From NCBI RefSeq assembly GCF_003319095.1, contig NZ_QOHI01000005.1, forward strand, positions 310,001 through 374,000: 64,000 bases of DNA. The letters are read 5' to 3'. The position numbers were made by a program, and so were the translations under genes. Shown here piece after piece: positions 17,901 through 26,194 of this stretch. The stretch is from Blastococcus sp. TBT05-19. Lineage in GTDB: Bacteria; Actinomycetota; Actinomycetes; Mycobacteriales; Geodermatophilaceae. The notes below the pieces were generated by a model. That model did not search any database and was not told the DNA's origin. It saw only the letters and a program-made list of their open reading frames with translations. Each line of letters starts with the position of its first letter. Position 1 is the first letter of the stretch.

Positions 17901-19468
17901 TCGTGACCCCGGGCGGTGTCGCCGACGTCGAGTTCCTCGACGAGGCCGACACCATCAACCGGTACACGCTGGAGCTGCAGGCCCAGGGCATCCAGGCCAT
18001 CGGTGCGCTGGTGCACGAGGGCGGGACCGTGGAGGGCCGTGACTTCAACGGCTGCACGAACCTGACCGGACCCATCGTCGACATCAACGCGGAGCTGCTG
18101 CCCGCGGTCGACCTGGTGATCAGCGCGCACACGCACTCCGCGTACAACTGCCTGCTGCCCGACAACGCGGGCGGCGAGCGGCTGGTCACGCAGGCCGGGT
18201 TCTACGGCCGGCTCCTGACCGACCTCCGGTTCACCGTCGACGGCGTCACCGGCGACGTCGTGCGGGACGACACCTACGGCGCGACCAACGTGCCGGTCCT
18301 GCGCGACAACCCCGACGCCGGGATCCAGGCGATCGTCGACTACTGGGTCGGCCAGTCGGCCGAGGCCCGCAACGAGGTGGTGGGGTCGGCCACGGCCGAC
18401 ATCACGTCCAACGCCTCCGCGGACCGGGACACCGAGACGCCGATCAACAACCTGATCGCCCAGGTGGCGCTGGAGACCCTCCAGGACGAGCAGTTCGGCA
18501 ACCCGGTCATCGGGTTCCAGGCCCCGGGTGGGACGCGAGCGAACATCCTGGCCGGCGAGGTGACCTACGGGGAGCTGTTCAACGTCCAGCCGTTCGGCAA
18601 CACGATCAACGCCACCACGCTGACGGGGGCGGAGATCGACGCGCTGCTGGAGGAGCAGTTCCAGCTCGACGGGCCGCGCAAGTCCCAGCTGATCCTCGGG
18701 ACCTCGCAGGGGTTCTCGTACTCCTACGACCTGAGTCGGGCCTACGGGGACCGCGTGGACGCCTGCTCGATCATGCTCGACGGCGAGATGATCGACCCGG
18801 CGGCGGACTACCGGGTGGCGGCGAACTCCTTCCTCATCGGGGGTGGTGACTCCTTCACCACCTTCGCGGCGGGCGCCGACACCACCGGTCCGCTGGACGT
18901 CGACGCGCTGGTCGCCTACTTCCGGGCGAACTCCCCGGTGAGCCCGCCGGCGGCCGACCACACCACCGAGGCCCCGGCCGGGGTCTGCCCGCCGCCGGGT
19001 GACGGCGACGGTGGCGACGGCGGCGACGGTGGCGACGGCGGCACCGGTGATGGCAACGGCGACGGCGGTACCGGCGACGGTGGCGATGGTGGCACCGGTG
19101 GTGGCGACGGCGACGGTGGCACCGGTGGTGGCGACGGCGACGGTGGCACCGGTGACGGTGACGGTGGCGACGGCGACGGCGACGGCGGGACCCTCCCGGG
19201 CAGCGATGGCACGCCTCCGGGCAACGGCGGTACGCCTCCGGCCACGGGTGGCACCCCTCCGGCCGCGGGCGTCACGCCCCCGGGCAGCGGTACCCCCGCC
19301 GGTCACGGCGGCAAGGTCCCCGCTCCGGCCGGTGGTCGCAGCGGCGGTGAGGCGCTGGCCTACACCGGCGCCGAGATCGGCGGGCTGATCGGCCTGGCCG
19401 GGCTGCTCACCGCCGCCGGGGCCGCGTCCCTGGTGATCGCGCGCCGACGTCGGCAGACCGCCGACTGA
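14909..19468 (+). CDS. Secreted ExeM/NucH-type endonuclease fused to 5'-nucleotidase, LAXTG-anchored
   Basis: 1519 aa. The signal peptide (~1-41, Arg-rich, possibly Tat-like, ending LTASAA) is followed by a lamin-tail domain (~45-206: ISEIHYDDAGGDTGEFIEV), an OB-fold domain (~227-320), and an endonuclease/exonuclease/phosphatase domain (~477-780) with FNVLNY, LMEIED, NHFKSKG, LGDLNAY, LDHA and SDHDP. A UshA-like metallophosphatase (~790-1080) has FNDFHGR, GDLIGAS, GNHEYDRG and SAHTHS, followed by the 5'-nucleotidase C-domain (~1157-1341). A Gly/Asp and Pro/Thr/Gly linker leads to LAYTG (1483), a hydrophobic helix and RRRR, a class E sortase signal. It likely degrades extracellular DNA and dephosphorylates the nucleotides at the cell surface for phosphate and nucleoside scavenging. 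GTG 14909 is set by AAGGA and the signal peptide. Confidence 0.93.
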   Translation: MLEHPGTTSRRRAARAFVRRAALGTTAASVAVVGMPLTASAAPPTAPFISEIHYDDAGGDTGEFIEVQIPAGTSTAGLSAVLYNGGNNAAAAAAAITYDTDAFPDVTAPAGSPAVAVLDYPVDGIQNGPDAIALVSNGTVLEFLSYEGVLTAANGPAAGMTSTDIGVAENGVPEGQSLSRAYDAGRDALVWSGPATSTRGAVNGGAAQQPDPPQPPAGLCETTPTEIGAVQGTGATTPVAGQTVTVRGVVVGDLPGFSGFYLQDADGDGDAATSDGVFVFSRNAAVDLGDTVAVSGAVSEFGGQTQITADDRVAVCAEGTAANLPAAAALDLPAADADRERLEGMRVAPADELTVSEVFDLTSFGELTVSEGGLLVQPTELARPNSDAAKAIAADNTLRRIVLDDGASARVTPATAPYLTPETPVRVGDALDFRSPLVLGHGFNQWRLQPADGSAEGTFAPQNTREESPQDVGGDIQIGAFNVLNYFLTLTGADARGATSPAEFEEQADKIVTAIDGLGAEVVTLMEIEDTDSTGYTPGDADAAIADLVSRLNEFAGDTDKWDYVPLPAALHGTDRDVIRNAIIYQPAAVTTVGEPVGLVDETNFDNAREPIAQTFEAQGDTFTVVANHFKSKGSGSGANADQGDGQGASNPDRVGQAQALATFVEDLRTSTGDDDVLALGDLNAYSEEDPIVILRDAGLTDLGVEFDEGRYSYVFDDMSGSLDHAMATEELTGKVTDLTHWNINAVESFAYQYTGAPGLYDDHQYRSSDHDPLVLGVDLGGLAVPADIPVQILSFNDFHGRIAPTTGNDSLLFTGQGPGPDGTAGNADDGNVVVGGAANLASTAAEQRSDFTTGGGSADNSLFLSAGDLIGASPFESAVFKDEPTIEVANALGLVNTVVGNHEYDRGTDELRRVSGVTDGTFTDDVTACEGVTPGDDGCYEDSQGDPFAGTQFPYLAANVVDSTTGEPMLPPYQVFDLGGGKKMALIGVVTDTTPGIVTPGGVADVEFLDEADTINRYTLELQAQGIQAIGALVHEGGTVEGRDFNGCTNLTGPIVDINAELLPAVDLVISAHTHSAYNCLLPDNAGGERLVTQAGFYGRLLTDLRFTVDGVTGDVVRDDTYGATNVPVLRDNPDAGIQAIVDYWVGQSAEARNEVVGSATADITSNASADRDTETPINNLIAQVALETLQDEQFGNPVIGFQAPGGTRANILAGEVTYGELFNVQPFGNTINATTLTGAEIDALLEEQFQLDGPRKSQLILGTSQGFSYSYDLSRAYGDRVDACSIMLDGEMIDPAADYRVAANSFLIGGGDSFTTFAAGADTTGPLDVDALVAYFRANSPVSPPAADHTTEAPAGVCPPPGDGDGGDGGDGGDGGTGDGNGDGGTGDGGDGGTGGGDGDGGTGGGDGDGGTGDGDGGDGDGDGGTLPGSDGTPPGNGGTPPATGGTPPAAGVTPPGSGTPAGHGGKVPAPAGGRSGGEALAYTGAEIGGLIGLAGLLTAAGAASLVIARRRRQTAD
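19002..19191 (+). repeat. GGCGAC/GGTGGC low-complexity tract
   Basis: In-frame short repeats of GGCGACGGTGGC-like units encoding a Gly/Asp/Thr linker (GDGGDGG, GTGGGDGDG) between the nucleotidase domain and the sortase signal. Such tracts vary in length by slippage. It is protein-coding, not a CRISPR or satellite. Confidence 0.85.
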
Positions 19469-19483
19469 CCGCACGACAGCACG

Positions 19484-19529
19484 AACGGCCGGAGGCCGGC
19501 TCCCGCACGGGGGCCGGCCTCCGGTCGTT
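19484..19529. terminator. Strong bidirectional hairpin terminator
   Basis: A 17-bp stem (19484-19500 with 19513-19529, one G-T type mismatch) with a 12-nt loop lies between the converging nuclease and malQ genes. It ends in TTCTCC on the plus strand and reads as a hairpin equally well on the minus strand. A smaller palindrome, CCGCTCGCGAGCGG, follows. Confidence 0.8.
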
Positions 19530-19561
19530 CTCCGCCCGCTCGCGAGCGGACGGGCGTCGCG

Positions 19562-21391
19562 TCAGCCGGCGGTGAGCCCGTCGGCCAGGGTCTTCGCCAC
19601 CGTCTGCAGCAGAGCGTGCCCCGGCAGGTCCTCGACCAGGACCGGCAGCGGCAGCGACCAGTTCGGCCGCTGGTCGGCGCCGGGCATGTTCGGCCGGCGC
19701 TGCTCGCCGACGGCGTCGTCCAGGGTGGCCGACAGCAGCAGCGAGGGCGCCTGGCCGAGCAGCTCGTGCGCTCGCTGCACCGCCTGCTCCACCGACGCGT
19801 CGTCGGACAGCCCGGGCAGGTGCGCGAGCAGCGAGCCGCGGCCGCGCTCCAGCTCCTCGTCGGTGCCCGTGCCGTGCTCGCGCTGCTCGTCCACGTCGGC
19901 CTCGGTCCACAGCCCGGCCACGGTGGGCAGGTCGTGGGTCGTGATCGCGGCCATCGCCTCGGCAGGCCACTCCGCCGGGGCGTCGTCCTCGAACCAGAGC
20001 AGCCGGTAGGAGAGCACGCCGTGCTCGGCCATGGCCTCGCGCACGCCCTCCTCGACGGTGCCGAGGTCCTCGCCGACCACGAGCGCCTGCGCCCGGTGGC
20101 TCTCCAGGGCGACGATGTTCAGCAGGTCCTCGGCCGGATAGCGCACGTAGGCGCCGTCGGCCGCGCTGCCGCCGGCCGGCACCCACCAGAGGCGGAACAG
20201 GCCCATGACGTGGTCGATCCGCAGGCCTCCGGCGCCGGCCATGGTGGCGCGGATCGACTGGATGAACGGCTCGTAGTCGGCGTCGCGGAGCCGCCACGGG
20301 ATCAGCGGCGGGGAACCCCAGTCCTGGCCGGCGGAGTTGAACGCGTCCGGCGGTGCGCCGACGCTCACGCCGTCGGCCAGCACCTCCTGCCAGGCCCAGG
20401 CGTCGGCCCCGCCGCCGGCGAAGCCGATCGGCAGGTCCTGGATCACGGTCAGATCGCCGGTGGCCGCGGTGAACTGCAGGTCCAGCGCCCACTGCAGCCA
20501 GGCGTGGAACGCGACGACGGCGCCGTGCTGCTCCCGGTAGGCGGCCGGCGCCGACCCGTCGGGTCGGCGCAGCTCCTCGGGCCAGGTGTGCCAGTCCGCG
20601 CCGTGCTCCTCGGTGATGGCCGCCCAGGTCGCCCAGTCCTGCAGCGTCTGCCCCTGCTCCTCCCGCCAGCGGGCGAAGGCCTCGCCGCCGCCGTGGGCGA
20701 AGAAGATCCGCATCAGCACCTCGCGCTTGCGGGCCCAGATGGCGTCGCGGTCGATCAGCGGGCCCTCGGACAGCGCGCGGCCGGCGTCCTCCTCGAGGTC
20801 CACCTTCTCGGCCCCGGGCACCTCGTCCACCCGCAGGTAGACCGGGTTGCGGAAGCGCCGGGTCGCCGGCAGGTAGGGGCTCGCCTCCTGCTGCTCGATG
20901 GGGGCGACGGCGTGCAGCGGGTTGATGAGCACGAAGCCCGCGCCCTGGTCCTCGGCCATGCGCCGGATGCTGCGCAGGTCGGCCAGGTCGCCGATGCCCC
21001 AGCTGGCGCGGCTGCGCGCGGCGTAGAGCTGCACCGCCCAGCCCCACGCCCGGTCCTCGGGCAGCCAGCAGCGGCCGGGGGAGACGATGAGCCGGCGTCG
21101 TCGTCCCTCGGCGGACTGCAGCCAGTGGTAGCCGAGCGGGAAGTCGGCGGGCAGGTGGCCGTCGATCTGCCGGACCTCGCCGTCCTCGCAGACGACGGTG
21201 GCCTCGTCGACCTCCAGCGCGTCGCCGGGCCGGGCGACGATCGGCGCCCGGTCCTCGAGGTCGGCGGGTGGTTCGCCGATGACCTCCCGCAACGTGTCGA
21301 TGGTCTCCTGGGCTACCTGGTGCTCCTCGTCGAGCGCGTCCAGCCAGCTCGCATCGATACCCCGGTCGTCTGTCGTCGGCTTCGGTGTCAC
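19562..21391 (-). CDS. malQ: 4-alpha-glucanotransferase (amylomaltase)
   Basis: GH77 enzyme transferring alpha-1,4-glucan segments between maltodextrins or to glucose in glycogen/maltodextrin metabolism. 609 aa, with an N-terminal ~110-residue extension typical of actinobacteria. Key residues: nucleophile Asp in GGLRIDHVMGLFRLWW, acid/base Glu in VVGEDLGTV, third Asp in ITTHDLPTV; also ASWGIGDLADL and INPLHA. The start is GTG 21391. The neighbour upstream on the same strand, hrpB, is separated by 37 bp. A GH13 trehalose-synthase-like gene lies ~6 kb away, so glucan metabolism is loosely clustered here. Confidence 0.94.
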   Translation of the reverse strand: MTPKPTTDDRGIDASWLDALDEEHQVAQETIDTLREVIGEPPADLEDRAPIVARPGDALEVDEATVVCEDGEVRQIDGHLPADFPLGYHWLQSAEGRRRRLIVSPGRCWLPEDRAWGWAVQLYAARSRASWGIGDLADLRSIRRMAEDQGAGFVLINPLHAVAPIEQQEASPYLPATRRFRNPVYLRVDEVPGAEKVDLEEDAGRALSEGPLIDRDAIWARKREVLMRIFFAHGGGEAFARWREEQGQTLQDWATWAAITEEHGADWHTWPEELRRPDGSAPAAYREQHGAVVAFHAWLQWALDLQFTAATGDLTVIQDLPIGFAGGGADAWAWQEVLADGVSVGAPPDAFNSAGQDWGSPPLIPWRLRDADYEPFIQSIRATMAGAGGLRIDHVMGLFRLWWVPAGGSAADGAYVRYPAEDLLNIVALESHRAQALVVGEDLGTVEEGVREAMAEHGVLSYRLLWFEDDAPAEWPAEAMAAITTHDLPTVAGLWTEADVDEQREHGTGTDEELERGRGSLLAHLPGLSDDASVEQAVQRAHELLGQAPSLLLSATLDDAVGEQRRPNMPGADQRPNWSLPLPVLVEDLPGHALLQTVAKTLADGLTAG

Positions 21392-21428
21392 CGGTCGATC
21401 CTCGCCGGGCGGGCGCGAGCCTGCAGCC

Positions 21429-23906
21429 TCAGGATCGTGGCTTCGCCCGCTTCGTGGCGGGTGCCACTGCCGGGTCCTCGGGCCAGGGGTGCCGGGGGTA
21501 GCGGCCGCGCAGCTCGCTGCGGACCGCCGGATAGCCGGTCGTCCAGAAGCCGGCGAGGTCCGCGGTCGTGGCGACGACCCGCTGGGCGGGGGAGAGGAGC
21601 TGCAACCGGAGCGGCCGACCGGCGACCAGCGGTGCCCGCGCCCAGCCGAACACCTCCTGCACCCGCACCGAGAGGGTGGGAACGGCGGGGTCGGAGTAGT
21701 CGACCCGGATCAGGGAGCCGGTCGGGACCTCGACCCGCTCGGGGACGACGTCGTCCAGCCGGCCGGCGATCTCCCACGGCACCAGGGCGCGCAGCGCCGC
21801 GACGACGTCCACGCGGGCGAGGTCGGCGCGGCTGCGTGCCCCGGACACGTCGACGGCGGACAGCAGGACCTCGTCGTCGACCGCCGGCCAGGGGTCCCCG
21901 AGCCCGGCGCGCGCGGCCGCGAGCCGCGCCCGCAGCGCGACCGCGGCGGGCGTCCAGCGCAGCAGCCCCAGCCCCTCGCTCCGCAGGCCCTCGGCGACGG
22001 CGGCGGCGACATCGGCCGGGTCCGGGTCGGGCAGGAGCCGCTCGGTCAGGACGACGGCCCCCAGCCGCTCCACGCGGGTGCAGGAGACGTCGCCGTCGCG
22101 CCATCGGACCTGGTCGCCGTCGGAGTGCAGGGCGGCGCCGGCCTCCAGCGCGGTCGCCTCGTCGACCGCGACCGCCGACCGCACCCGGGCGTCGCGGCGG
22201 CCCGGGGCCCGGTCGGCCACGGCGATCGCCAGCCAGGGGGCGCCCGTCAGCGCCGTCCCGGGAGCCAGTTCGGCGCCGGTCCCCGCGGCCATGAGGTAGG
22301 TGCCGGCGCTGCCCGACCGGCGCCGGGCCAGCCGCTCGGGGTGGGCCAGGCCGACCACCAGGCCGGCGGCGGTGTCGTCGGGGAGCGGGAGGACCGGAGC
22401 GTCGGCGACGGCGCGCTGGAGCCGGTCGGCCTCCTCCCGCCAGCGGGCGGTGGCACCGCGGTCGGCGCCGGAGCGCAGGCCGCGCCAGGTGGCGGTGAGG
22501 TCGTCGCCACGCACCGGCAGGTCGGCCGACAGGAGCGCCACGATCTCGGCCGCCCGGCGACGGCCGACCCGCGGCGCGCCGTCGAGCAGGGCGCGGGCCA
22601 GCCGCGGATGCACCCCCATCGCGGTCAGCGCCCGCCCGCGAGCGGTCGCGCGGCCGTCGTCGTCGACCGCCCCGAGGCTGCGCAGGGTCTCCTCGGCGAC
22701 GAGCACCGCCGCACGCGGGGGAGGGTCGAGCAGCGCCAGCCCCTGGCCTCCGGGCGCTCCCCAGCAGGCGAGCTCCAGGGCGAATGCCGTGAGGTCCGCG
22801 GTGCTCACCTCCGGCTCGTCGTGCGGGGGCAGGCGGTCCTGCTCCGCCGCGGTCCAGCAGCGGTACACGGCGCCCGGCCCCTCCCGACCGGCCCGGCCGG
22901 CGCGCTGGGTGACCGCCGCCCGCGAGGCGCGGACGGTGACCAGCGATCCCAGGCCGCGGGCCAGATCGGCCCGCGGCACCCGGGAGAGCCCGGCGTCGAC
23001 GACGACGCGGACGCCCGGCACGGTCAGGCTGCTCTCCGCCAGCGCGGTGGCCAGGACCACCCGGCGGTTCGGCCCGGACCGGAGGGCGGCGTCCTGCGCC
23101 GCGGCGGGGAGCCGGCCGTGCAGGGGGAGCACGTCGGCGCCGACGCCGTGCAGCCGCCCGGCGACGGTGCCGATCTCGCCGGCGCCGGGGAGGAAGACGA
23201 GGAGATCGCCGGGCCGTTCCGCCAGCGCCCGGCGGACGGTGGCGGCGACGTGGTCGAGCAGCCGCGGATCGACCCGCAGGCCGTGCGGCGGGTCGATCGG
23301 GCCGGTCGCCGGTGCCCACGCCACGTCGACCTCGTGCAGCACGCCGGCCGCCTCGACGACCGGTGCCGGACCGTCGTCGCCGCCGAGCAGCGCGGCGAGC
23401 CGCTGCGCCTGGGCGGTCGCCGACATGGCGAGCAGCCGGAGGTCGGGCCGCAGCGCGCCGCGGGCGTCGAGGCAGAAGGCGAGGGCCAGGTCGGTGTCCA
23501 GGTGCCGTTCGTGGCACTCGTCGAGCACGACGGCGTCGACGCCGGGCAGCTCCGGATCGGCCTGCAGCCGGCGGACCAGCAGACCGGTGGTGACCACCTC
23601 GATGCGGGTCGCGTCGCTGCGCCGGCTGTCGCCGCGGACGCTGTAGCCGACCTGGCCGCCCACCGGCTCGCCCAGCAGCGCGGCCATCCGCCGGGCGGCG
23701 GCCCGTGCGGCCACCCGGCGCGGCTCGGCGACGACGATGCGCCCGGGAACCTCGCCGGCCAGCGCGAGGGGCACCAGCGTCGTCTTCCCGGTTCCCGGCG
23801 GAGCAACGAGGACGGCGGTGCCGCGGCTCGCCAGGGCGTCGGCCAGCTCGGGGAGGGCCGCCCGCACGGGCAGGTCGGTCCCCGGTGTTCCGGGCGGTGG
23901 CAGCAC
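21429..23906 (-). CDS. hrpB: ATP-dependent RNA helicase HrpB
   Basis: 825 aa from GTG 23906, the family's usual length; the open frame runs further upstream but through the neighbouring gene. DEAH/RHA superfamily 2 helicase: motif I APPGTGKTT, motif Ia EPRRVAARAAARRMA, motif II DECH, motif III MSATAQ, motif V ATALAESSLT and motif VI QRAGRAGREGPG. The C-terminal HrpB-specific region includes the QLLSPAQRV element. HrpB proteins are poorly characterised; in proteobacteria they are linked to RNA metabolism. The stop lies 37 bp before malQ's start; the gene begins 20 bp after the DUF222/HNH stop. Confidence 0.93.
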   Translation of the reverse strand: MLPPPGTPGTDLPVRAALPELADALASRGTAVLVAPPGTGKTTLVPLALAGEVPGRIVVAEPRRVAARAAARRMAALLGEPVGGQVGYSVRGDSRRSDATRIEVVTTGLLVRRLQADPELPGVDAVVLDECHERHLDTDLALAFCLDARGALRPDLRLLAMSATAQAQRLAALLGGDDGPAPVVEAAGVLHEVDVAWAPATGPIDPPHGLRVDPRLLDHVAATVRRALAERPGDLLVFLPGAGEIGTVAGRLHGVGADVLPLHGRLPAAAQDAALRSGPNRRVVLATALAESSLTVPGVRVVVDAGLSRVPRADLARGLGSLVTVRASRAAVTQRAGRAGREGPGAVYRCWTAAEQDRLPPHDEPEVSTADLTAFALELACWGAPGGQGLALLDPPPRAAVLVAEETLRSLGAVDDDGRATARGRALTAMGVHPRLARALLDGAPRVGRRRAAEIVALLSADLPVRGDDLTATWRGLRSGADRGATARWREEADRLQRAVADAPVLPLPDDTAAGLVVGLAHPERLARRRSGSAGTYLMAAGTGAELAPGTALTGAPWLAIAVADRAPGRRDARVRSAVAVDEATALEAGAALHSDGDQVRWRDGDVSCTRVERLGAVVLTERLLPDPDPADVAAAVAEGLRSEGLGLLRWTPAAVALRARLAAARAGLGDPWPAVDDEVLLSAVDVSGARSRADLARVDVVAALRALVPWEIAGRLDDVVPERVEVPTGSLIRVDYSDPAVPTLSVRVQEVFGWARAPLVAGRPLRLQLLSPAQRVVATTADLAGFWTTGYPAVRSELRGRYPRHPWPEDPAVAPATKRAKPRS

Positions 23907-23926
23907 GCGTCCAGTGTGGAGGGGCG

Positions 23927-25477
23927 CTAGAAGAGGGGCGGGTCGCCGTCCGATCCGGTGCCGGGTGGCGTCGCCGGCGGGCGCCGCAGGAGCTCCAGGA
24001 TCCCGAACCGTCTGGGTGTCCCTCGCCCCTGCGGTGGTGCCGGGTCGGGTGGTCGTGGCGGTGGTGGGCGCAGGCCGGGTGGGCGGGTCGTGCGGGTGAT
24101 CCCCGACGGCGTGGTGACGTGCAGGGTGCCGTCGGGATCCATGACGAAGCGCCAGCCGCGGGCGAAGGTCTTGAGGCGGTGGTGGGAGCGGCACAGACAG
24201 CACAGGTTGGTGCACGTCGTCGCGCCGTCGCAGGCGTGCGGGACGACGTGGTCGAGGTCGGTCCAGCCGACGCGCTGCCCGCAGCCGGGCATCCGGCAGG
24301 CGCGGTCGCGGGTCGTCACGAACCGCTCCTGCCGGTCCGTGTGCGCGTAGGCCGCGGTGGCGGGCGGCGCGCTGAGCACCGGGCACCCGCACGCGCCGTC
24401 GGGGTGCTCGGGGCAGCCGGCCTTGGCCAGCCGCAGCAGCTCGGCGACGGTCGTGGTGGCCAGCAGCCGGCCGTCGGCGTCGGTGAGGGCGAAGGTGAGC
24501 CCGCCGGCCGGTGGGTCCTGCACGCCGAGCGCGCCGATCCGGGCGAGCAGTTCGCGCACCTGCGCAGCCGTGATGACCAGACCGTTCACCCACCCCGGTG
24601 ATGTCGAGGCCCCGGTGAGGCAATCCAGGGTGGCGGTGATGGTCAGGTGCGCGGCGACCGGTGGCTGGTCGGCCCCGCCGGGGCGACGCAGCAGCAGCGA
24701 GAACAGCTCGGTGCGGAGCTGGGCGATGGGGCGGTCGTCGCCGTCGGCCTTGGCCATCCGGGCGAGGGCGTCGATCATCGCGTAGCCCTCGGCGGCCTCG
24801 TCCGCGGGCAGCTCGGCGCCGAGCGTGGCCATCCCGTCCTGGACGGGCTGCAGGAACACGTCGGCGGACTTCTCCGCCTGCTGCCGGCGTTCCTCCGCGG
24901 CCGCGGCGTCCAGGGACAGCAGGAGTTCCAGCGCCCGGGCCCGCAGCCGGGCCACGGACAGATCGACCGCCTCGGGCAGCAGTCGCGCCTCGATCACCCG
25001 CGCCAGCTCGGCAGCGGTGTGGCCGAGCACGTCGGCCAGCGCCGCCGCCCGCGCCACGTCGAGCTCACCGGAGGCCAGGGCGGCGAAGGTGGCGGGCAGC
25101 TTCTCCCGCCACACCAGTGCGCGGGAGTGCAGGTGGGCGGCCGTGCCGCGGCCGCGGTTGAGCACCAGCGCGAGCTCCCCGGTGAAGAACTCGCTCACCC
25201 CCGCCGTGTCCTTGCCGTCCGCCCACCGGGCGGAGCGGCCTCCCGGGCTGCCCGGTCCCGGATCGAACTCGTCGCTGGTCAGCTCGGCCATCCGCAGGAC
25301 CAGCTCCGCCTCGTAGGCGGCGGCCATGGCCTGCCGTCGCTGGTGGCGCACCAGCTCCGCGGCGGCCTGCTCCTGCGACAGCAGCCCCACCGGCAGCCCC
25401 GATGGCCTGACCGGCTGGTCCAGCGACCAGTCGACCAGCACGCCCTCGAGGGTCGAGGAGCCGGAGACGCGGGGCAT
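23927..25477 (-). CDS. DUF222 / HNH endonuclease-signature protein (13E12 type)
   Basis: 516 aa. An N-terminal DUF222 domain (~35-330; helical, EAELVLRMAEL, ARAAALADVLGHTAAELARV) precedes a C-terminal HNH nuclease signature (~385-440): RACRMPGCGQRVGWTDLDHV, then CTNLCCLCRSHHRLK, with paired Cys and His residues for zinc and metal. A long Pro-rich tail follows. These multi-copy actinobacterial proteins (M. tuberculosis 13E12 repeat family) have no proven role. No flanking repeats or intron/intein features are seen here, so I do not call it mobile. It diverges from the LysE gene. Confidence 0.9.
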   Translation of the reverse strand: MPRVSGSSTLEGVLVDWSLDQPVRPSGLPVGLLSQEQAAAELVRHQRRQAMAAAYEAELVLRMAELTSDEFDPGPGSPGGRSARWADGKDTAGVSEFFTGELALVLNRGRGTAAHLHSRALVWREKLPATFAALASGELDVARAAALADVLGHTAAELARVIEARLLPEAVDLSVARLRARALELLLSLDAAAAEERRQQAEKSADVFLQPVQDGMATLGAELPADEAAEGYAMIDALARMAKADGDDRPIAQLRTELFSLLLRRPGGADQPPVAAHLTITATLDCLTGASTSPGWVNGLVITAAQVRELLARIGALGVQDPPAGGLTFALTDADGRLLATTTVAELLRLAKAGCPEHPDGACGCPVLSAPPATAAYAHTDRQERFVTTRDRACRMPGCGQRVGWTDLDHVVPHACDGATTCTNLCCLCRSHHRLKTFARGWRFVMDPDGTLHVTTPSGITRTTRPPGLRPPPPRPPDPAPPQGRGTPRRFGILELLRRPPATPPGTGSDGDPPLF

Positions 25478-25554
25478 GCCTGCACGCTAGGACCGGGGTA
25501 CGACATCTCCGCTGGTCCAGGCCGGTGGAAGGTGCGGGAGAGGAGGATGGGCCC

Positions 25555-26178
25555 GTGACCTCCGCCGTGCTGGGCTTCGCCGTCGTCGCCGCGGCGCTCA
25601 CCGTGACCCCGGGCCTGGACACCGCACTCGTCCTGCGCGCCGCGCTCACCCGGGGCCGCCGGGAGGCGGCCGCCACGGCGGCGGGGATCGTCGCCGGACT
25701 GTTCGTCTGGGGTGCCGCCGCGGCGGTCGGGATCTCGGCCCTGCTCGCTGCATCGCAGCTGGCCTACGACGTGCTCCGCTTCGCCGGGGCGGCCTACCTG
25801 GTCGGCCTCGGCGTGCTCCTGGTCCTGCGGGCCACCCGGCGTGGCACGGTTCCGGACCAGCTGGAGGGCGGCGCCGGCTCGTCGTGGCGGGCCGCCCGGA
25901 CGGGGCTGGCCACGAACCTGCTGAACCCGAAGGTCGGCGTGTTCTACGCGGCGCTGCTGCCGCAGTTCCTCCCCGTCGGGAGCGACCCGCTGCTGGGCGG
26001 GCTGCTGCTCGCCGGGGTGCACGCGGCGCTGTCCGTGGTCTGGTTCGCGGCGCTCATCGGCCTGGCGGCGGCGTTCGGCCGGTGGCTCCGGCGGCCCCGC
26101 ACGGTGCGGGTGATCGACGGCCTCACCGGCATGACGCTGATCGGGTTCGGGGTGCGACTGGCGCTGACCGCCCGCTGA
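25555..26178 (+). CDS. LysE/RhtB-family amino-acid exporter
   Basis: 207 aa, six hydrophobic segments. The family opening is AVLGFAVVAAALTVTPGLDTALVLR with the conserved P-G near residue 20, followed by FAGAAYLVGLGVLLV and the loop TGLATNLLNPKVGVFYAALLP, the LysE/RhtB signature. GTG 25555 is chosen because AGGAGG lies 8 nt upstream and the protein then starts at the first helix. It probably exports an amino acid or related metabolite; the substrate is unknown. Confidence 0.9.
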   Translation: MTSAVLGFAVVAAALTVTPGLDTALVLRAALTRGRREAAATAAGIVAGLFVWGAAAAVGISALLAASQLAYDVLRFAGAAYLVGLGVLLVLRATRRGTVPDQLEGGAGSSWRAARTGLATNLLNPKVGVFYAALLPQFLPVGSDPLLGGLLLAGVHAALSVVWFAALIGLAAAFGRWLRRPRTVRVIDGLTGMTLIGFGVRLALTAR

Positions 26179-26194
26179 CCGTAGGCATGGACCC

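Noticed and set aside
19002-19330. Short tandem repeats as a CRISPR or satellite array
   Set aside because: Repeats are in frame, variable and encode a Gly/Asp/Pro linker; there are no spacers of constant length.
14867-19474. 1535-codon open frame antisense to the nuclease/nucleotidase gene
   Set aside because: Val/Gly/Arg/Asp-rich shadow frame without domains. It mirrors the codon pattern of the real gene, which has clear domains, signal peptide and sortase signal.
19616-23930. Long plus-strand frames opposite malQ and hrpB
   Set aside because: Arg/Pro/Ala-rich artefacts of high GC; active-site motifs are on the minus strand.
23927-25477. DUF222/HNH gene as a homing or mobile element
   Set aside because: No flanking repeats, host-gene interruption or composition change; this family is ordinary multi-copy chromosomal content in actinobacteria.
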